Source of the DNA: Reticulitermes lucifugus
Taxonomy: Eukaryota; Arthropoda; Insecta; Blattodea; Rhinotermitidae
Direction of reading: 5' to 3'
DNA length: 26,541 bases
Assembly (NCBI GenBank): GCA_026260175.1
Contig: JAKCWW010004540.1
Coordinates: 1-26,541, forward strand
The notes beneath the pieces are model-generated. The model did no database searches, was not told the DNA's origin, and was given only the letters and a program-made list of their open reading frames with translations. The position numbers and the translations under genes are program-made. Below are positions 9,716 through 19,210 of this stretch, piece after piece. Position 1 is the stretch's first letter. Every line of letters begins with the position of its first letter.

Positions 9716-10305
9716 CGGTCCTAAGTCTTTGTGGTCATTTCAGCTTTACATGCAACATCTCAATGTCATTCCATTTACTTATTTTATTTAACTTTTTCCT
9801 TTGTGTATTCATTTCTTCCATCCATTCTTTTCCTTTTTACCTTCGTTAAATTGTCTTTATTTTATTTTGCCTCGTTCCTTTTATTTTCTCGTTGTATTAT
9901 CTCATTTATCAACATAAAATGTTGAGAATTTCCCGATTCGTCGCCATATCCTAGAAATATTCCCGGTTAACATTCCTACAAGCAGAAGTCTTGGCTTCTG
10001 TCGACAGTGCGCTACATTTCCTAACTAAGAGACAAACCACTACGCAAAGTTGTAATTTACTTGGCGGTTATCGGTCTCTCTGTTCAGCCTGCGTGCAGTG
10101 TGGCCTGTACTCTTTGTTCACACACGCTGGAATGTATGCGTATCTGCAGTCATGTTTTATTCCTTCACACAACTCAGTCTCTCTTTCTCTTGTTCTTCGT
10201 CTTTTCATCGCATGAAACCCTTTATGACGTACAATATGCTGGCTAGAATAACGAGACATAACATATGCTGAAATGCGGCATTAGCCGCTGTTTCGGACGT
10301 AAGCT
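9716..10305. other. Non-genic, pyrimidine-rich stretch
   Basis: T- and C-rich sequence at 9760-9910 produces the low-complexity open frame at 9731-9925. I see no gene or repeat family. Confidence 0.5.
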
Positions 10306-10340
10306 ACACACACACACACACACACGCACGCACGCACGCG

Positions 10341-10371
<31 letters not shown>

Positions 10372-10372
10372 A
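10306..10372. repeat. (CA)n microsatellite with CACG interruptions
   Basis: CA dinucleotides are broken in the middle by GCACGCACGCACGCGC. The open frames across it on both strands are only translations of the repeat. Confidence 0.97.
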
Positions 10373-11017
10373 GAGGCTGTATATTCCCATTTCAACACAG
10401 GTGTGATGTTTGTTAAAATTATCTCTTGGAATTTTCTGATATACAAAAATTCCTTGTACGGATTGCGCGAAGTGTACACCTTCTTGGAAAGTCATGCCTT
10501 TCTGTGTGAAAGTCTGTAAACACACGAACAAAAGGTGAACTGTGAGATCTGAGTCAGTGCGGTGACAGGGCAAAAGGGATTCGATTTCTGAAAGGAACAG
10601 GAACTATTGCATAAGTCCGTGACGTACGTTTTAACACTTTTTGCATCATACTGTGTGACATGCTCCCTCCCTTCCAACCACTTCATTTACCGTGATTTTC
10701 CAAGCACGACTTTAAATCAGAGCTTCATTACAGCCATTAAAGTGACGCTGACGTCTGTATATATGTACGACTTGACAAACCACTTTGGTGACGTTATGTG
10801 ATTATAAACATTATCGAACTGACCTCAACGTCGGATTGAACGTCGCTTCCGCGAATGTTGATCTGGGACCAGCAGATGCCTCCTTTGGAGTCCATTTGTT
10901 GAACACGTTATAAATATTAAAGTTGTAAAAATTTTCGGCATACTCCCATTATCTAGCTAGAACGTGATTAAGTTAATATTGGGCCGAGGCCAACAAGGAA
11001 CACTCTTTAAAAAGGAA
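10373..11017. other. Non-genic stretch
   Basis: Nothing recognisable. The short frames (10492-10686 minus, 10607-10801 plus) have no family resemblance. Confidence 0.5.
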
Positions 11018-11300
11018 AGTAAATTTGTCCCTGTTCACGCCATGAAGGCAGACAGGGGGGGGGGGAGTAAGTGATACTTAACCTCGGCATTAAAGGGAGT
11101 TGAGTGGCCAGCTACACGCCCCCGGCCGCTTTGCCCTCAAGAATGAATCACTGTACCCATTGAATAGAGACAGGGTGGGCCACAGAGCTGGCCTTGGCGT
11201 TTTACAGAAGAGAAACATTTATTTCCCCCGCCGCGATTCGAACCCCGGGTCGTCCAGCCCATAGATAGTCGCTATACAGATTACTGTATTCCGAATCCCA
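11018..11300 (-). mobile_element. SINE-like family A, copy 2
   Basis: It shares the plus-strand blocks CACGCCATGAAGGCA, GCCGCTTTGCCC, CAGGGTGGGCCACAGAG and AGAAGAGAAA with the copies at 4286 and 16697. The minus-strand B box GGTTCGAATCG lies at 11234-11244, one base off consensus. A G10+ homopolymer near 11055-11065 is copy-specific. This copy has the best-preserved B box of the three. Confidence 0.75.
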
Positions 11301-11890
11301 GGAACACCCATCAAGCCCATTTTATTTGAGGAATTTCTTTTAATTATCAGTTTTCATGCTATAAAGTTTGTCGGACTGATCAAGACACAGCAATCGAACG
11401 TGATTCCCGCCAAAGTGGTGAAAACCCTCTCCCCCAAAATGACAGTTAGAACCCCACAGTAGAACTGCAGTATGCTTCTTGCATTACGTTACTGCAAATT
11501 CAGTCATCAAAATCCAAATCAGGCATTTATCTGAATATGCTATTAATTTTTGGGGTAACATTCTGCGTATAAAGAGACTGTACGTTACAGCGGGTTTTTT
11601 GCTTGTATCTGCAAATTCCAGGCGTGAGTAAAGAGGAGTGAATATTCATACAGAAACCGCAGGAACCGTTTGCTGTTAAAGTTTTAAGGCCTCTTGGTCC
11701 CATGTGGCATCTTTCGCCTTCATCCTCGCCTCTTCTGCAAACTGGGTGTTAGCATCAAACTTACAGGTTGACTAGAATAGTGTTCTTCATGAATGTGTAT
11801 CAAGGGGCAACACAGAGCAATTCTAAGAACCATCATAACATACGGAGTCATGTTACACACAGTACTTCAGTCCTGTTTATTATATATCTA

Positions 11891-11921
<31 letters not shown>

Positions 11922-12097
11922 TTAGACACCAGGTTTCATAATTTCATGGAAGAGTGCAACGTATTTACTGTTACATTCAACTCTTCTCCCCTAAAACAAG
12001 CTTCCGACTTTAACGTCCCAACTAAATCCACTTGAGTCTTCTACATATAAAGTTCTGAATTTAAATACAGCAAATTTTTAGGGTTCATTTAAAATAT
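11301..12097. other. Non-genic stretch with an (AAT)10 run
   Basis: The only clear feature is an (AAT)n microsatellite at 11890-11920. I see no coding exon or repeat family elsewhere. Confidence 0.6.
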
Positions 12098-12278
12098 AGG
12101 GTGGACGTTGGAGGGCTGGATTCATGTGGCTAAGTATAGGGACCGGTGACGGACTCTTGTAAACATGAAAATGGACCTTTGGGTTCCCAAAAACGCGGGG
12201 AATTTCATGACTATCTGAGGATCTGTTACTTCATACGAAAGATGCTGCTTCTCGGAATCGGTCAGTTAGTTCAGGATG
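12098..12278 (+). mobile_element. Diverged LINE 3' end, second copy of the 2009 family
   Basis: It aligns by eye to 2298-2475: GGTGGACGTTGGAGGGCTGG matches the GTGGATGGGGGCATGGACTGG region, TAGGGACCGGTGACGG matches TAGGGACAGGTGGCGG, and the tail AACGCGGGGAATTTCATGAC matches AATGCGGGGAATATCTTGAC. Frame is lost through small indels, so it is an old copy. Only about the last 30 codons and the 3' tail remain. Confidence 0.75.
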
Positions 12279-12329
12279 TTACCAGTTTCTTAAAGCCCTG
12301 AAGAAAATTAGCCTAACCCAGATAGGGAG

Positions 12330-12400
12330 GAAGGATATAAATACAGACTTTTGGCGGGGAAACCGACCATTTGGAAGACCGTGAGAGAGACTGGCGGATC
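12330..12400 (+). pseudogene. Small LINE ORF2 C-terminal remnant
   Basis: In one frame it reads GYKYRLLAGKPTIWKT, which resembles the G-VYR-L-GKP block that precedes RRPLG in the 2009 family. It lies downstream of the 12098 copy although this block belongs upstream of it in the element, so it is a separate insertion or a rearranged piece. It is short and weak. Confidence 0.4.
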
Positions 12401-12865
12401 GTAGCGAAATAAACTTTTGAGAATAGAAGAAATTGGCCCAATATTGTGTATAATGGAAGGATTTTGTGTTTACTGTATTGAACAGTGTCGATATACTGAC
12501 AGAGAGTAACTTAGTTAAAATCGGCAGTCTTCAATTAAAGAAAGCGTGTAGTCTGCTTGTAATTGCAAGTAGGACCACTGTAACCTGCATGTAGAGACCG
12601 AAGAATTTCTGGGACGAAGTTATGACTACCGTTTTCCTAAAAAATACGTCAGTGTGGTGAAACTAGTAGAGGCTATAAATCAATAATTACAGAATTAAGT
12701 GATCAAATTTTGTGTATAATTGTCAGTGGCATTCGAGTAGTCGTCAGCGCATTCCCGGAGGGTCTAAGGGCATTTCAGTTTCTGACGTATAATTAAATGG
12801 ACATACTGTCGCTCCCTGCTCAGGGTCTCGCATGGTTGCCATGTTTCTGTATTATTTTAGGTTAC
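12401..12865. other. Non-genic stretch
   Basis: Nothing recognised. Confidence 0.45.
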
Positions 12866-13105
12866 TCATTGCGTAGCCTGTCTTGCGACAGGTCCATAGC
12901 GTCTTCAAAAACGAGTTCTCCACACAGTGCGATCTAGTGCTTCCTCTCTGAATTTCAAATGTCTCTTTTCCTTAAGGTCATCAAATAGCTGCTTACGTTT
13001 CCTTCCTCGCCTTTTTCCTTCTATATTTCCTTCAATATCGTGTTTCAGAAGGCAGTTCCTACGCAAGCTGTGACTTATCTAGTTAACCTGCCTTCGTTTT
13101 ATTGT
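12866..13105 (-). pseudogene. LINE ORF2 C-terminus, copy A of a second family
   Basis: The minus strand encodes, with interruptions, SLRRNCLLKHDIEGNIEG, then RRGRKRKQLFDDLKEK, then EEALDRTVWRTRF, a stop, and RRYGPVARQATQ before the terminal TGA (12866-12868). The same order of blocks occurs at 14162-14450. Copy A has a TAG before ISHSLRR, a TGA after WRTRF, and lacks about eight residues that copy B has between IEG and RRGR. This is the extreme C-terminus of a non-LTR retrotransposon reverse transcriptase, with the same W-I-x-H-hydrophobic-x-RNC logic as other RTE-like tails. Catalytic motifs are absent. Confidence 0.85.
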
Positions 13106-13713
13106 ATGTACGAAGTTAAAAATTATAAATCTAGACTAAATTATCGTGGCATGATCTTCGTTACACAGTTTATGAGCATTCGTCACGTTTTTCTGAAGTT
13201 ATGTTATTACAGAGGGACAGACAAACACACACACCCTAGCTTGCCGCCATAAATGTGTTGTTTCTTATAGTTTTATATGCAAAATAGGCTAAAAAAATAT
13301 TTTGGATGACACCTGTAGAATAGGATAAAGTTGATATGTTGTGGAACATACTGTTTCTAATACCACGAGCCCCCTCTTTTTTACCATTTCGATAATTTTG
13401 GCCTTTGTTCATATACTCTACTGTGAAAATTACAGTTAGCTATGAAAACAACCGAATTAACGATGATAGGTTCAAATATTCATCCATTTTGGAAGGGATG
13501 TTGACAAAAAAAGGCCATTTACTAATCAACTCACGTACATTCGTAACTGGATATTAGTTACAGAAAATAAGAAGTGAATTGATAATAATGTAATCTTCTG
13601 TTTTGCTACTACAGCGTAAACCGAGTTGGAAAAAGAGGATAAACATGAATTGAATAGAACACGACGAGAAAATATTGAAATGCGTTCTAAAAAATGTAGG
13701 GCGCACATTTTGT
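13106..13713. other. Non-genic stretch
   Basis: Nothing recognised apart from the open frame at 13626, which runs into the microsatellite and is an artefact of it. Confidence 0.5.
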
Positions 13714-14128
13714 TATGTGTGTATGTATGTATGTATGTATTTATGTATGTATGTGTGCATGTTGTATGTGTATGTATGTGTGTATGTATGTATGTGTGTA
13801 TGTATGTGTTTGTATGTGTGTATGTATGTGTGTATGTTGTATGTGTATGTATGTGTGTATGTATGTATGTGTGTATGTATGTGTGTGTATGTATGTATGT
13901 ATGTATGTATGTATGTATGTGTATGTATGTATGTATGTATGTATGTATGTATGTGTATGTATGTATGTGTATGTATGTATTTATGTATGTGTATATGTAT
14001 GTGTATGTATGTACATGTGTACGTATGTGTGTATGTATGTGTATGTATGTACATGTGTACGTATGGGTGTGTATGTATGTGTATGTATGTACATGTGTAC
14101 GTATGTGTGTGTATGTATGTATGTATAT
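13714..14128. repeat. Long (TGTA)n microsatellite with internal higher-order duplications
   Basis: Over 400 bp of TGTA/TGTG units. Longer duplications are visible inside it: GTTGTATGTGTATG at 13761 recurs at 13836 (75 bp apart), and GTATGTATGTACATGTGTAC starts at 14003, 14041 and 14081 (38-40 bp period). The Tyr-Val-Cys-Met open frames across it, up to 253 codons, are translations of the repeat and are not genes. Confidence 0.97.
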
Positions 14129-14161
14129 CTTGTGTATATGTATAAATGCAATTTATTCATT

Positions 14162-14450
14162 TCATTCAGTAGTCTGTCTTACGACAGGTCCATTGTCTCT
14201 TCCAAAGCGAGTTCTCCACAGAGTGCGATCTAGTTCTTACTCTTTCAATTTCCAGTATCCTCTCGTTTCCTTAAGGTCATCCAGTAGCCGCTTACATCTT
14301 CTTCCTCGTCTACCCGTCACTTCTATTCTTCCTTCTATCTTTCCTTCAATCACGTGTTCTAGCTGGCAGTTCCTGTGCAAGATGTGACTAATCCAGTTTG
14401 CCTTCCTTCTTTTTCTTTTATGTAGGATGTTCCTCTTCCTTGACTCTCTG
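14162..14450 (-). pseudogene. LINE ORF2 C-terminus, copy B
   Basis: The minus strand reads ESRKRNILHKRKRRKANW, then ISHILHRNCQLEHVIEGKIE, RIEVTGRRGRRCKRLLDDLK, ETRGYWKLKE, one stop codon (TAA), ELDRTLWRTRFGR and GPVVRQTTE before TGA at 14162-14164. It is the better preserved partner of 12866-13105, with one in-frame stop and no frameshift seen. It is the C-terminal tail of a non-LTR retrotransposon, truncated at its 5' side near 14450. TGTA repeats lie on both sides (13714-14128 and 14456-14490). Confidence 0.88.
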
Positions 14451-14455
14451 TAATA

Positions 14456-14490
14456 CTGTGTATGTATGTATGTGTGTGGGTGGATATGTA
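14456..14490. repeat. Short TGTA microsatellite at the 5' side of LINE copy B
   Basis: TGTGTATGTATGTATGTGTG followed by GGGTGG and TATGTATGG. It has the same unit as the array at 13714-14128, from which it is separated only by the LINE fragment. Confidence 0.8.
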
Positions 14491-14649
14491 TGGTAACGTG
14501 TATAATAGAGTAACAAAGCGGAACTGCAGACAGACGGGCTTAACAGTACCAAAGTTCCTAAGCCACATCAGATCCCCGCCACTTCTTGAATTCGTCAAGA
14601 ACATCTGAAGCCATCTCCGTGTTGCTGGGCAGTGCTACGAAACAGAAAT

Positions 14650-14840
14650 GGCCGTGTCTTGGCTTAGGCTCTTAATCGCCGGACTCTGACCTCAGAGGCC
14701 CAGGGTCGATTCCAGGCCAGTCCGTGTGGAATTTGTGGCGGACAGTGTGACACCGGGACATATATCTCTCCAAGTACTGTGTCCCTCCATCAGCATCCTT
14801 CCTCCTATGCTGCATGCTCAGTCATGATGTACACTATATA
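14650..14840 (+). mobile_element. SINE-like family B, copy 1
   Basis: A-box-like TGGCTTAGGCTC at 14660-14671 and B box GGGTCGATTCC at 14703-14713, about 32 bp apart. The body GTGTGGAATTTGTGGCGGAC (14722-14741) matches GTGGGATTTGTGGTGGAC of the copy at the right edge. It extends at least to the TCCCTCCATCAGCATCCTTC block. No clear target duplication is seen. Confidence 0.75.
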
Positions 14841-14949
14841 AGTTTAGCAATTGAGAGGGCCGTTAAGACAACAACTGAAGGTATCTGATGTTTTTTTTTT
14901 AAATTATAAGAGCTTTATTTTCAGTTTTCCAACAATTATACACAAAAGA

Positions 14950-15037
14950 NNNNNNNNNNNNNNNNNNNNNNNNNNNNNNNNNNNNNNNNNNNNNNNNNNN
15001 NNNNNNNNNNNNNNNNNNNNNNNNNNNNNNNNNNNNN
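14950..15037. other. Assembly gap (88 N)
   Basis: A run of unknown bases. Any open frame across it is meaningless. Confidence 1.
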
Positions 15038-16244
15038 GAACAACTGATAAGTATTAGAGTAGTGAAAATTAACAAAATAGCATAAAAACACTACCTGACT
15101 TATCTGATGTTGAAGCGCACATACCTAATTTAAATTACTATAAAATTAATATGGGTGATTGTTATTATGCGTGTGATTACTTAAATGGATATATGACTAG
15201 TTGGCTTCTTAGTTCTTTGATTAATTATCTTCTTCTGTTGTTGGTGCCATTATCTAATTAACTGCTTGGCTACTCAGTTTGTCAGTCGGTTAATCCCTTT
15301 GTTACATACGTACCACATTTGATTCGACTTAATTGTTTTTTGCATTAAAGTTGAGTCATAACTGCCGTATATTCTTGGTACTAGGAGCCCGTTAGTTAAC
15401 TGTCCGTCTGTCACTTCGTTTACTGAGTATATCAGAACCGTTAGCGCCTGTTGACCTTTTTCTTGAAGCTCGCTACGAATGCCATCCCACTGTGGTATAG
15501 TCGTATTTGACGTTTTATGACCAACAGCACCAACATGGCTTTCGCGCGATCTTGCGACTCAAGTGTAACACTAGTGCAACTGAACGTAGAGTGTGAAGTT
15601 TCTTGTGGAGATAGATGTTTGAAAAATACGCGGCCTGTTTCAACGCATTTGAGTTCAGGAAAAATTATGATAATAATGTGGCTTTTGTGCCAACTGTTTT
15701 GATGAGAGGAATGTACCTGACGAATCATCGTAACTTGACCTGTGAAATGTTCATTGCGGCACTCTATAGAAATATTCAATAGTAATAGGCCTGCTAGTGA
15801 CATTGAAACCTGTAGGCTAATGTCTGTCCTTTTGAACTCTGCATTTCAGTATGTAAACGGCGTGAGTGTTAACTCGCTGAGTGCTTGTATCTGGATATCC
15901 GAGTATATAGCTGCGTAGTTTGCATGTTTGTATGTGTTATGGTGTAGGACCCGGTAGTTCGCACAACTATTACAACGAATATGAAATGGACTTAATGATA
16001 TAAATAAATTGGTCAAATTATTGACGAATGGCATCATTGCTTTCTAAATATTTCTGTGTTTATCCGGGGGCAGAATGATCCTCGTTAAAATACGTAATTT
16101 CTTGCGCTTAACCGGTCGTAGCATTCTCAAAAATGCATATTAATCATAATTTCTTTGGCTTCGTGTCATAGCCGATTCACAACACTCAACCAACAAAATG
16201 CACATTTCCACCCTAGATATTTATATTATAACATCACACTGAGT
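15038..16244. other. Non-genic stretch
   Basis: A minus-strand open frame of 120 codons (15441-15803) has no family resemblance, includes an isoleucine run from an ATT repeat, and lacks splice or start context; I do not call it. The rest is AT-rich without recognisable structure. Confidence 0.5.
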
Positions 16245-16287
16245 ACTCCTACATGTTTCAGTGCATAAGGGATCATCATCAGGGAAG
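16245..16287 (-). ncRNA. Degenerate hammerhead-ribozyme-like motif
   Basis: On the minus strand: CTTCC, perfect core CTGATGA (16282-16276), a 16-base stem II region, GAAAC (16259-16255), a short AC-AT-GT stem III, cleavage triplet GTA and then GGAG. UUCC pairs with GGAG (one G-U) as a 4-bp stem I. Stem II is disrupted, unlike the copy at 9558. The arrangement is shared, which argues for common descent, but cleavage activity is doubtful. Confidence 0.4.
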
Positions 16288-16401
16288 TAATATCAAATAA
16301 TATTGCATAAAACTATACTAGCTATTTTTATGCACAATTAATTTGGTGTACAAGAGTCAAGCAGTAAAATGTAGACAGCTCTTTGTAGAATAGTTGTGTA
16401 A

Positions 16402-16524
16402 GCGAACTGGAATCTTGATGTACTGGAAATTAATGTTAGGAAACATTAAACTAAAATAAGAATAACTAATTATTTTAATGTTTCTTAACATTAATTTCCA
16501 GTACATCAAGATTTCAGTTCTCGC
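16402..16524. repeat. Long fold-back palindrome
   Basis: The left arm (16402-16450) and the complement of the right arm (16474-16524) differ by one 2-base indel and two substitutions over about 49 bases, with a 23-base AT-rich loop. The arms include TACTGGAAATTAATGTTA. It lies about 115 bp from the hammerhead-like motif at 16245-16287 and may be part of the same element. Confidence 0.85.
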
Positions 16525-16696
16525 ATTGTACCGAATTTTAAGTGGGTAAACTTGACTTTCTGACTCCTAGTTGCAGGTAGATGCAGTTAAAACAATAAAT
16601 TCTTCTACTAGCGCTCCCAGATGTTCAACTGTTTGTCGAAATCAGTCCTACTGTATGAGAAAACGATAATTCATATTATAAGCAAGAAAGCAAAAA

Positions 16697-16909
16697 ATAA
16701 AGTCCACGCCATGAAGGCATATGGCGGAGCAGAAGTGTGGCTCTACTTATTCTAAACATCGGCACTGTATGAGTGAGAGTGGTTAACTTCACGTCCCGGC
16801 CACTTTATTCCTGGGAAAGAACCCCTATCACCATTCGAGGCTGGGTGGGCCCCAGATCCGGTTTGGAAGGGTATGAAGAAGAGAAAATATCTTGCCCCTG
16901 CCGGGATGC
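16697..16909 (-). mobile_element. SINE-like family A, copy 3, truncated
   Basis: It shares CCACGCCATGAAGGCATATG, GGCCACTTTATTCCTGGG and CTGGGTGGGCCCCAGA with copies at 4286 and 11018. It stops at CTGCCGGGAT, in the middle of the B-box region, and flanking sequence begins. In minus-strand orientation the missing piece is the 5' head, as expected from incomplete reverse transcription. Confidence 0.7.
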
Positions 16910-17610
16910 AAGAAAGTAAATGTAATGTAATATAAATAATATAAGAGATTAAGGTAAAGACTTCCCTACGCCGAAGCACTTACGGGTGTATAGGTGGCGT
17001 GGTTGTAAAGTTTCAATCATTATTTATTGCGGTGCTCAGTAGACATGTGTTGTTAAAGTCACGTTCGGGCCACTTTACCGCTGTTGGTGTAGTAATAGAA
17101 TACATATCTTATTAAGATTAATTTAATTAGGCCTACCACAAGTTTATACACTCGTTCCTGAGCTTCACAGCAGAATATATGCTGATTCCTCTATGAATTG
17201 TGTAGAGTGTATTCAAAAGGTAAATAAATCAACTTCGTGTTTAAAAGCGATGAGCAAATTCTGACATGCAGACGATATCCGTTTGCGTTGTTCAAGTCGC
17301 TTCTGAGACTTCACGGACATATAAAGCAATTACACGTATTGCTGCTATATCCGTATGGGTTTTTTCGTGAAAGCATTATATTAATTAACAGGGGAGTAAT
17401 GCCTTCCGTACAATATGATGCTTGTACGTAACGAGTCAATAGCACATTTCTTTGTTTCGAAATGTTTTTACCTGGAACTTTCATGTATGATTTTTATAAA
17501 ACGTTTAACTGTTTGAATAATGAAGTGGCTCATTCTTATCTGTAGTTATTGTCCACAGTTTGCACAAAGTAGATTATGTAAAGTAATGCATAAATGTGAT
17601 TTCGTATTTA
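16910..17610. other. Non-genic stretch
   Basis: Nothing recognised; the open frame at 17237-17431 has no family resemblance. Confidence 0.5.
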
Positions 17611-17611
17611 C

Positions 17612-17835
17612 CCCTCCGTCTGCCTGCAGGTTATATCTTCGAAACTGTTGGACTTCGATAAATTTTATATTAGCATAATGCATGAGACGCTGTCTGAAGC
17701 ATTATGCTAATATAATAATATAATAATGTCGTCCGGCTTCCACTGGACGGATTTTTATGAAATTCGATATTTGAGTATTTTTCGAAAATCTGTCGCGAGA
17801 AATCAAGTATCATTAAAATCTGACAAGACTAGCAG
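17612..17835 (+). repeat. Dispersed repeat, copy 1, with an embedded perfect hairpin
   Basis: ACGGATTTTTATGAAATT (17747-17764) matches 21541-21558 with one change, and both are followed by GATATT and, further on, by AAAATCTGACAA. A partial second unit precedes it (17645-17672, GTTGGACTTCGATAAATTTT). Between them is the hairpin at 17665-17715. The family is of a type common in insect genomes, but I cannot name it. Confidence 0.55.
17665..17715. repeat. Perfect 17-bp inverted repeat
   Basis: TTATATTAGCATAATGC at 17665-17681 is exactly complementary to 17699-17715. The 17-base loop contains AGAC and GTCT, which could extend the structure. Confidence 0.9.
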
Positions 17836-18929
17836 GTACTTTACGCGAAGGCCTATGTATATTTATGATAGTATCTCGCTGAATTCTTGTATGAATTAGA
17901 AATGTTTCAGACAAATATTGTAGATAAAATCAAAACGCACGTTTTATATCCAGTGAATGTTTTTCGTAAATCGTGCCGTTTGTGAGATAATCTGGAAAAA
18001 TATTGTAGATCCGGACGGGCCAGATGATGACAGTACAATACGGCGCATGCGCGTTGCGTGCTGAATAACTAAGACTACAGGCACGAAATCAGCATAGGTA
18101 ATACTTATTGCCTTCCCACGACAATGGTTACGCGAACGCACCTCAATGTTACGTTATACGTAAATTGCCTCTCTTATTAATTTTTAGTGGAAGTGTCGAT
18201 TTTTAGATTAATGACACACTTGCATCTGCGTCGGTAATGCAACTTTAATATTATGATGATTATGAATGATGAATCGGGAAGGATGTGGAGAAAGCGGTCG
18301 TCGCCTCTCCAATGTTACTGTGTCAGGAAAGTACCAAAACCTCATTCATTGCAGGCAATTTATCGTGCCAATATTTGTACTCTGGATCTACTAAATATGA
18401 ACCATTAATGTACGTAATGACTCATTATCACCTAATTACTTCACCTTGCAAGGTATCCTTTGAAACGTTACTCAGCTGGTCAAAGAATTTCATGCTTTTA
18501 CAGAACCAGTTACATAACTGTGTTCACACCGCCTGGCACTAGGCCATATTCTCAGCCAGTATAATCCAGCCAGAACTTTCAAACGCAATATTCCTTAAGA
18601 CCATTTCGATATTTCTCACGCATTTATATCGGGTTTTGTAGCGGGTTTATTTTCTTCACGTACAACGTGCTTCTCCCAATTTCTCCCATGCGTGTTGCAC
18701 GTCTGCTCCCCCCCCCCACTTTGTCTATTTGATTTTGTATCTGTGACAGTGTCAGATAAGTGATTCAGATTACAGAATTGTTCATTATGCAGTTCTCGCC
18801 ATGATATTCTTACTGTCTCTATTATTCAGTTCCTTTCAACTTGAACATACATAGGAAATTAAGTATATGTGGGATAACAATGTTGGCTTCTCGGAGCCAC
18901 TTGCTAGACTGAAGACTGCTTGCCCCCAC
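17836..18929. other. Non-genic stretch with an NRF-1/Ewg-like site
   Basis: No exon is recognised; the open frames at 17944-18141 and 18285-18542 have no family resemblance. GCGCATGCGC at 18043-18052 is a perfect palindromic core of the NRF-1/erect-wing binding site, though flanked by G on its 5' side. It is a pattern match only. Confidence 0.45.
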
Positions 18930-19210
18930 CCCGTGTTTATAAACCCCTCCGTCGACTTTGTATTCGGATACTTCCGCCACCCCATCGGTGATTCCCGCCA
19001 ATAAAAGTCCCTTTGCCTCCCCTATCTTGCAGCGCTTGGACGCCAAGCGCCTCTACGCGCCGGGACGCGTTGTCAGAGTCGCGGCAGCCGTCTATAAGGG
19101 AGGCTGTCCGTTTTGTACCCTGCTCCAGCATCGTGGCCGTGGGGTTTAATCACCTGCAAGCGTCAGTGCGTGTCCTGGTACCCCACCCCGTTGACACGTG
19201 TCAAGATCAG
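18930..19210 (+). promoter_or_regulatory. CpG-rich candidate promoter region
   Basis: CpG dinucleotides are much denser here than in the flanks. TATA-like TATAA lies at 19093-19097 and ATAAAAG near 19000; an arthropod initiator-like TCAGTG lies at 19163-19168. TATA and initiator are not at the usual 30-bp spacing, so no exact start site can be given. Its position ahead of the open exon at 19933 on the same strand supports a promoter role. The open frames across it (for example 19013-19399) are likely by-products of few stops in GC-rich sequence. Confidence 0.4.
19191..19204. promoter_or_regulatory. 14-bp perfect palindrome around an E-box
   Basis: TTGACACGTGTCAA is fully self-complementary and centres on CACGTG, the site of bHLH factors. 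It sits just upstream of the presumed leader. Confidence 0.5.

Noticed and set aside
10304-10573. Open frames with Cys-Val or His-Thr runs
   Set aside because: They are translations of the CA microsatellite.
13626-14387. Open frames of up to 253 codons with Tyr-Val-Cys-Met repeats, on both strands
   Set aside because: They are translations of the TGTA microsatellite; all three frames stay open, which a gene would not explain.
15441-15803. Minus-strand open frame of 120 codons
   Set aside because: No family resemblance, an isoleucine run from a simple repeat, and no splice or promoter context.
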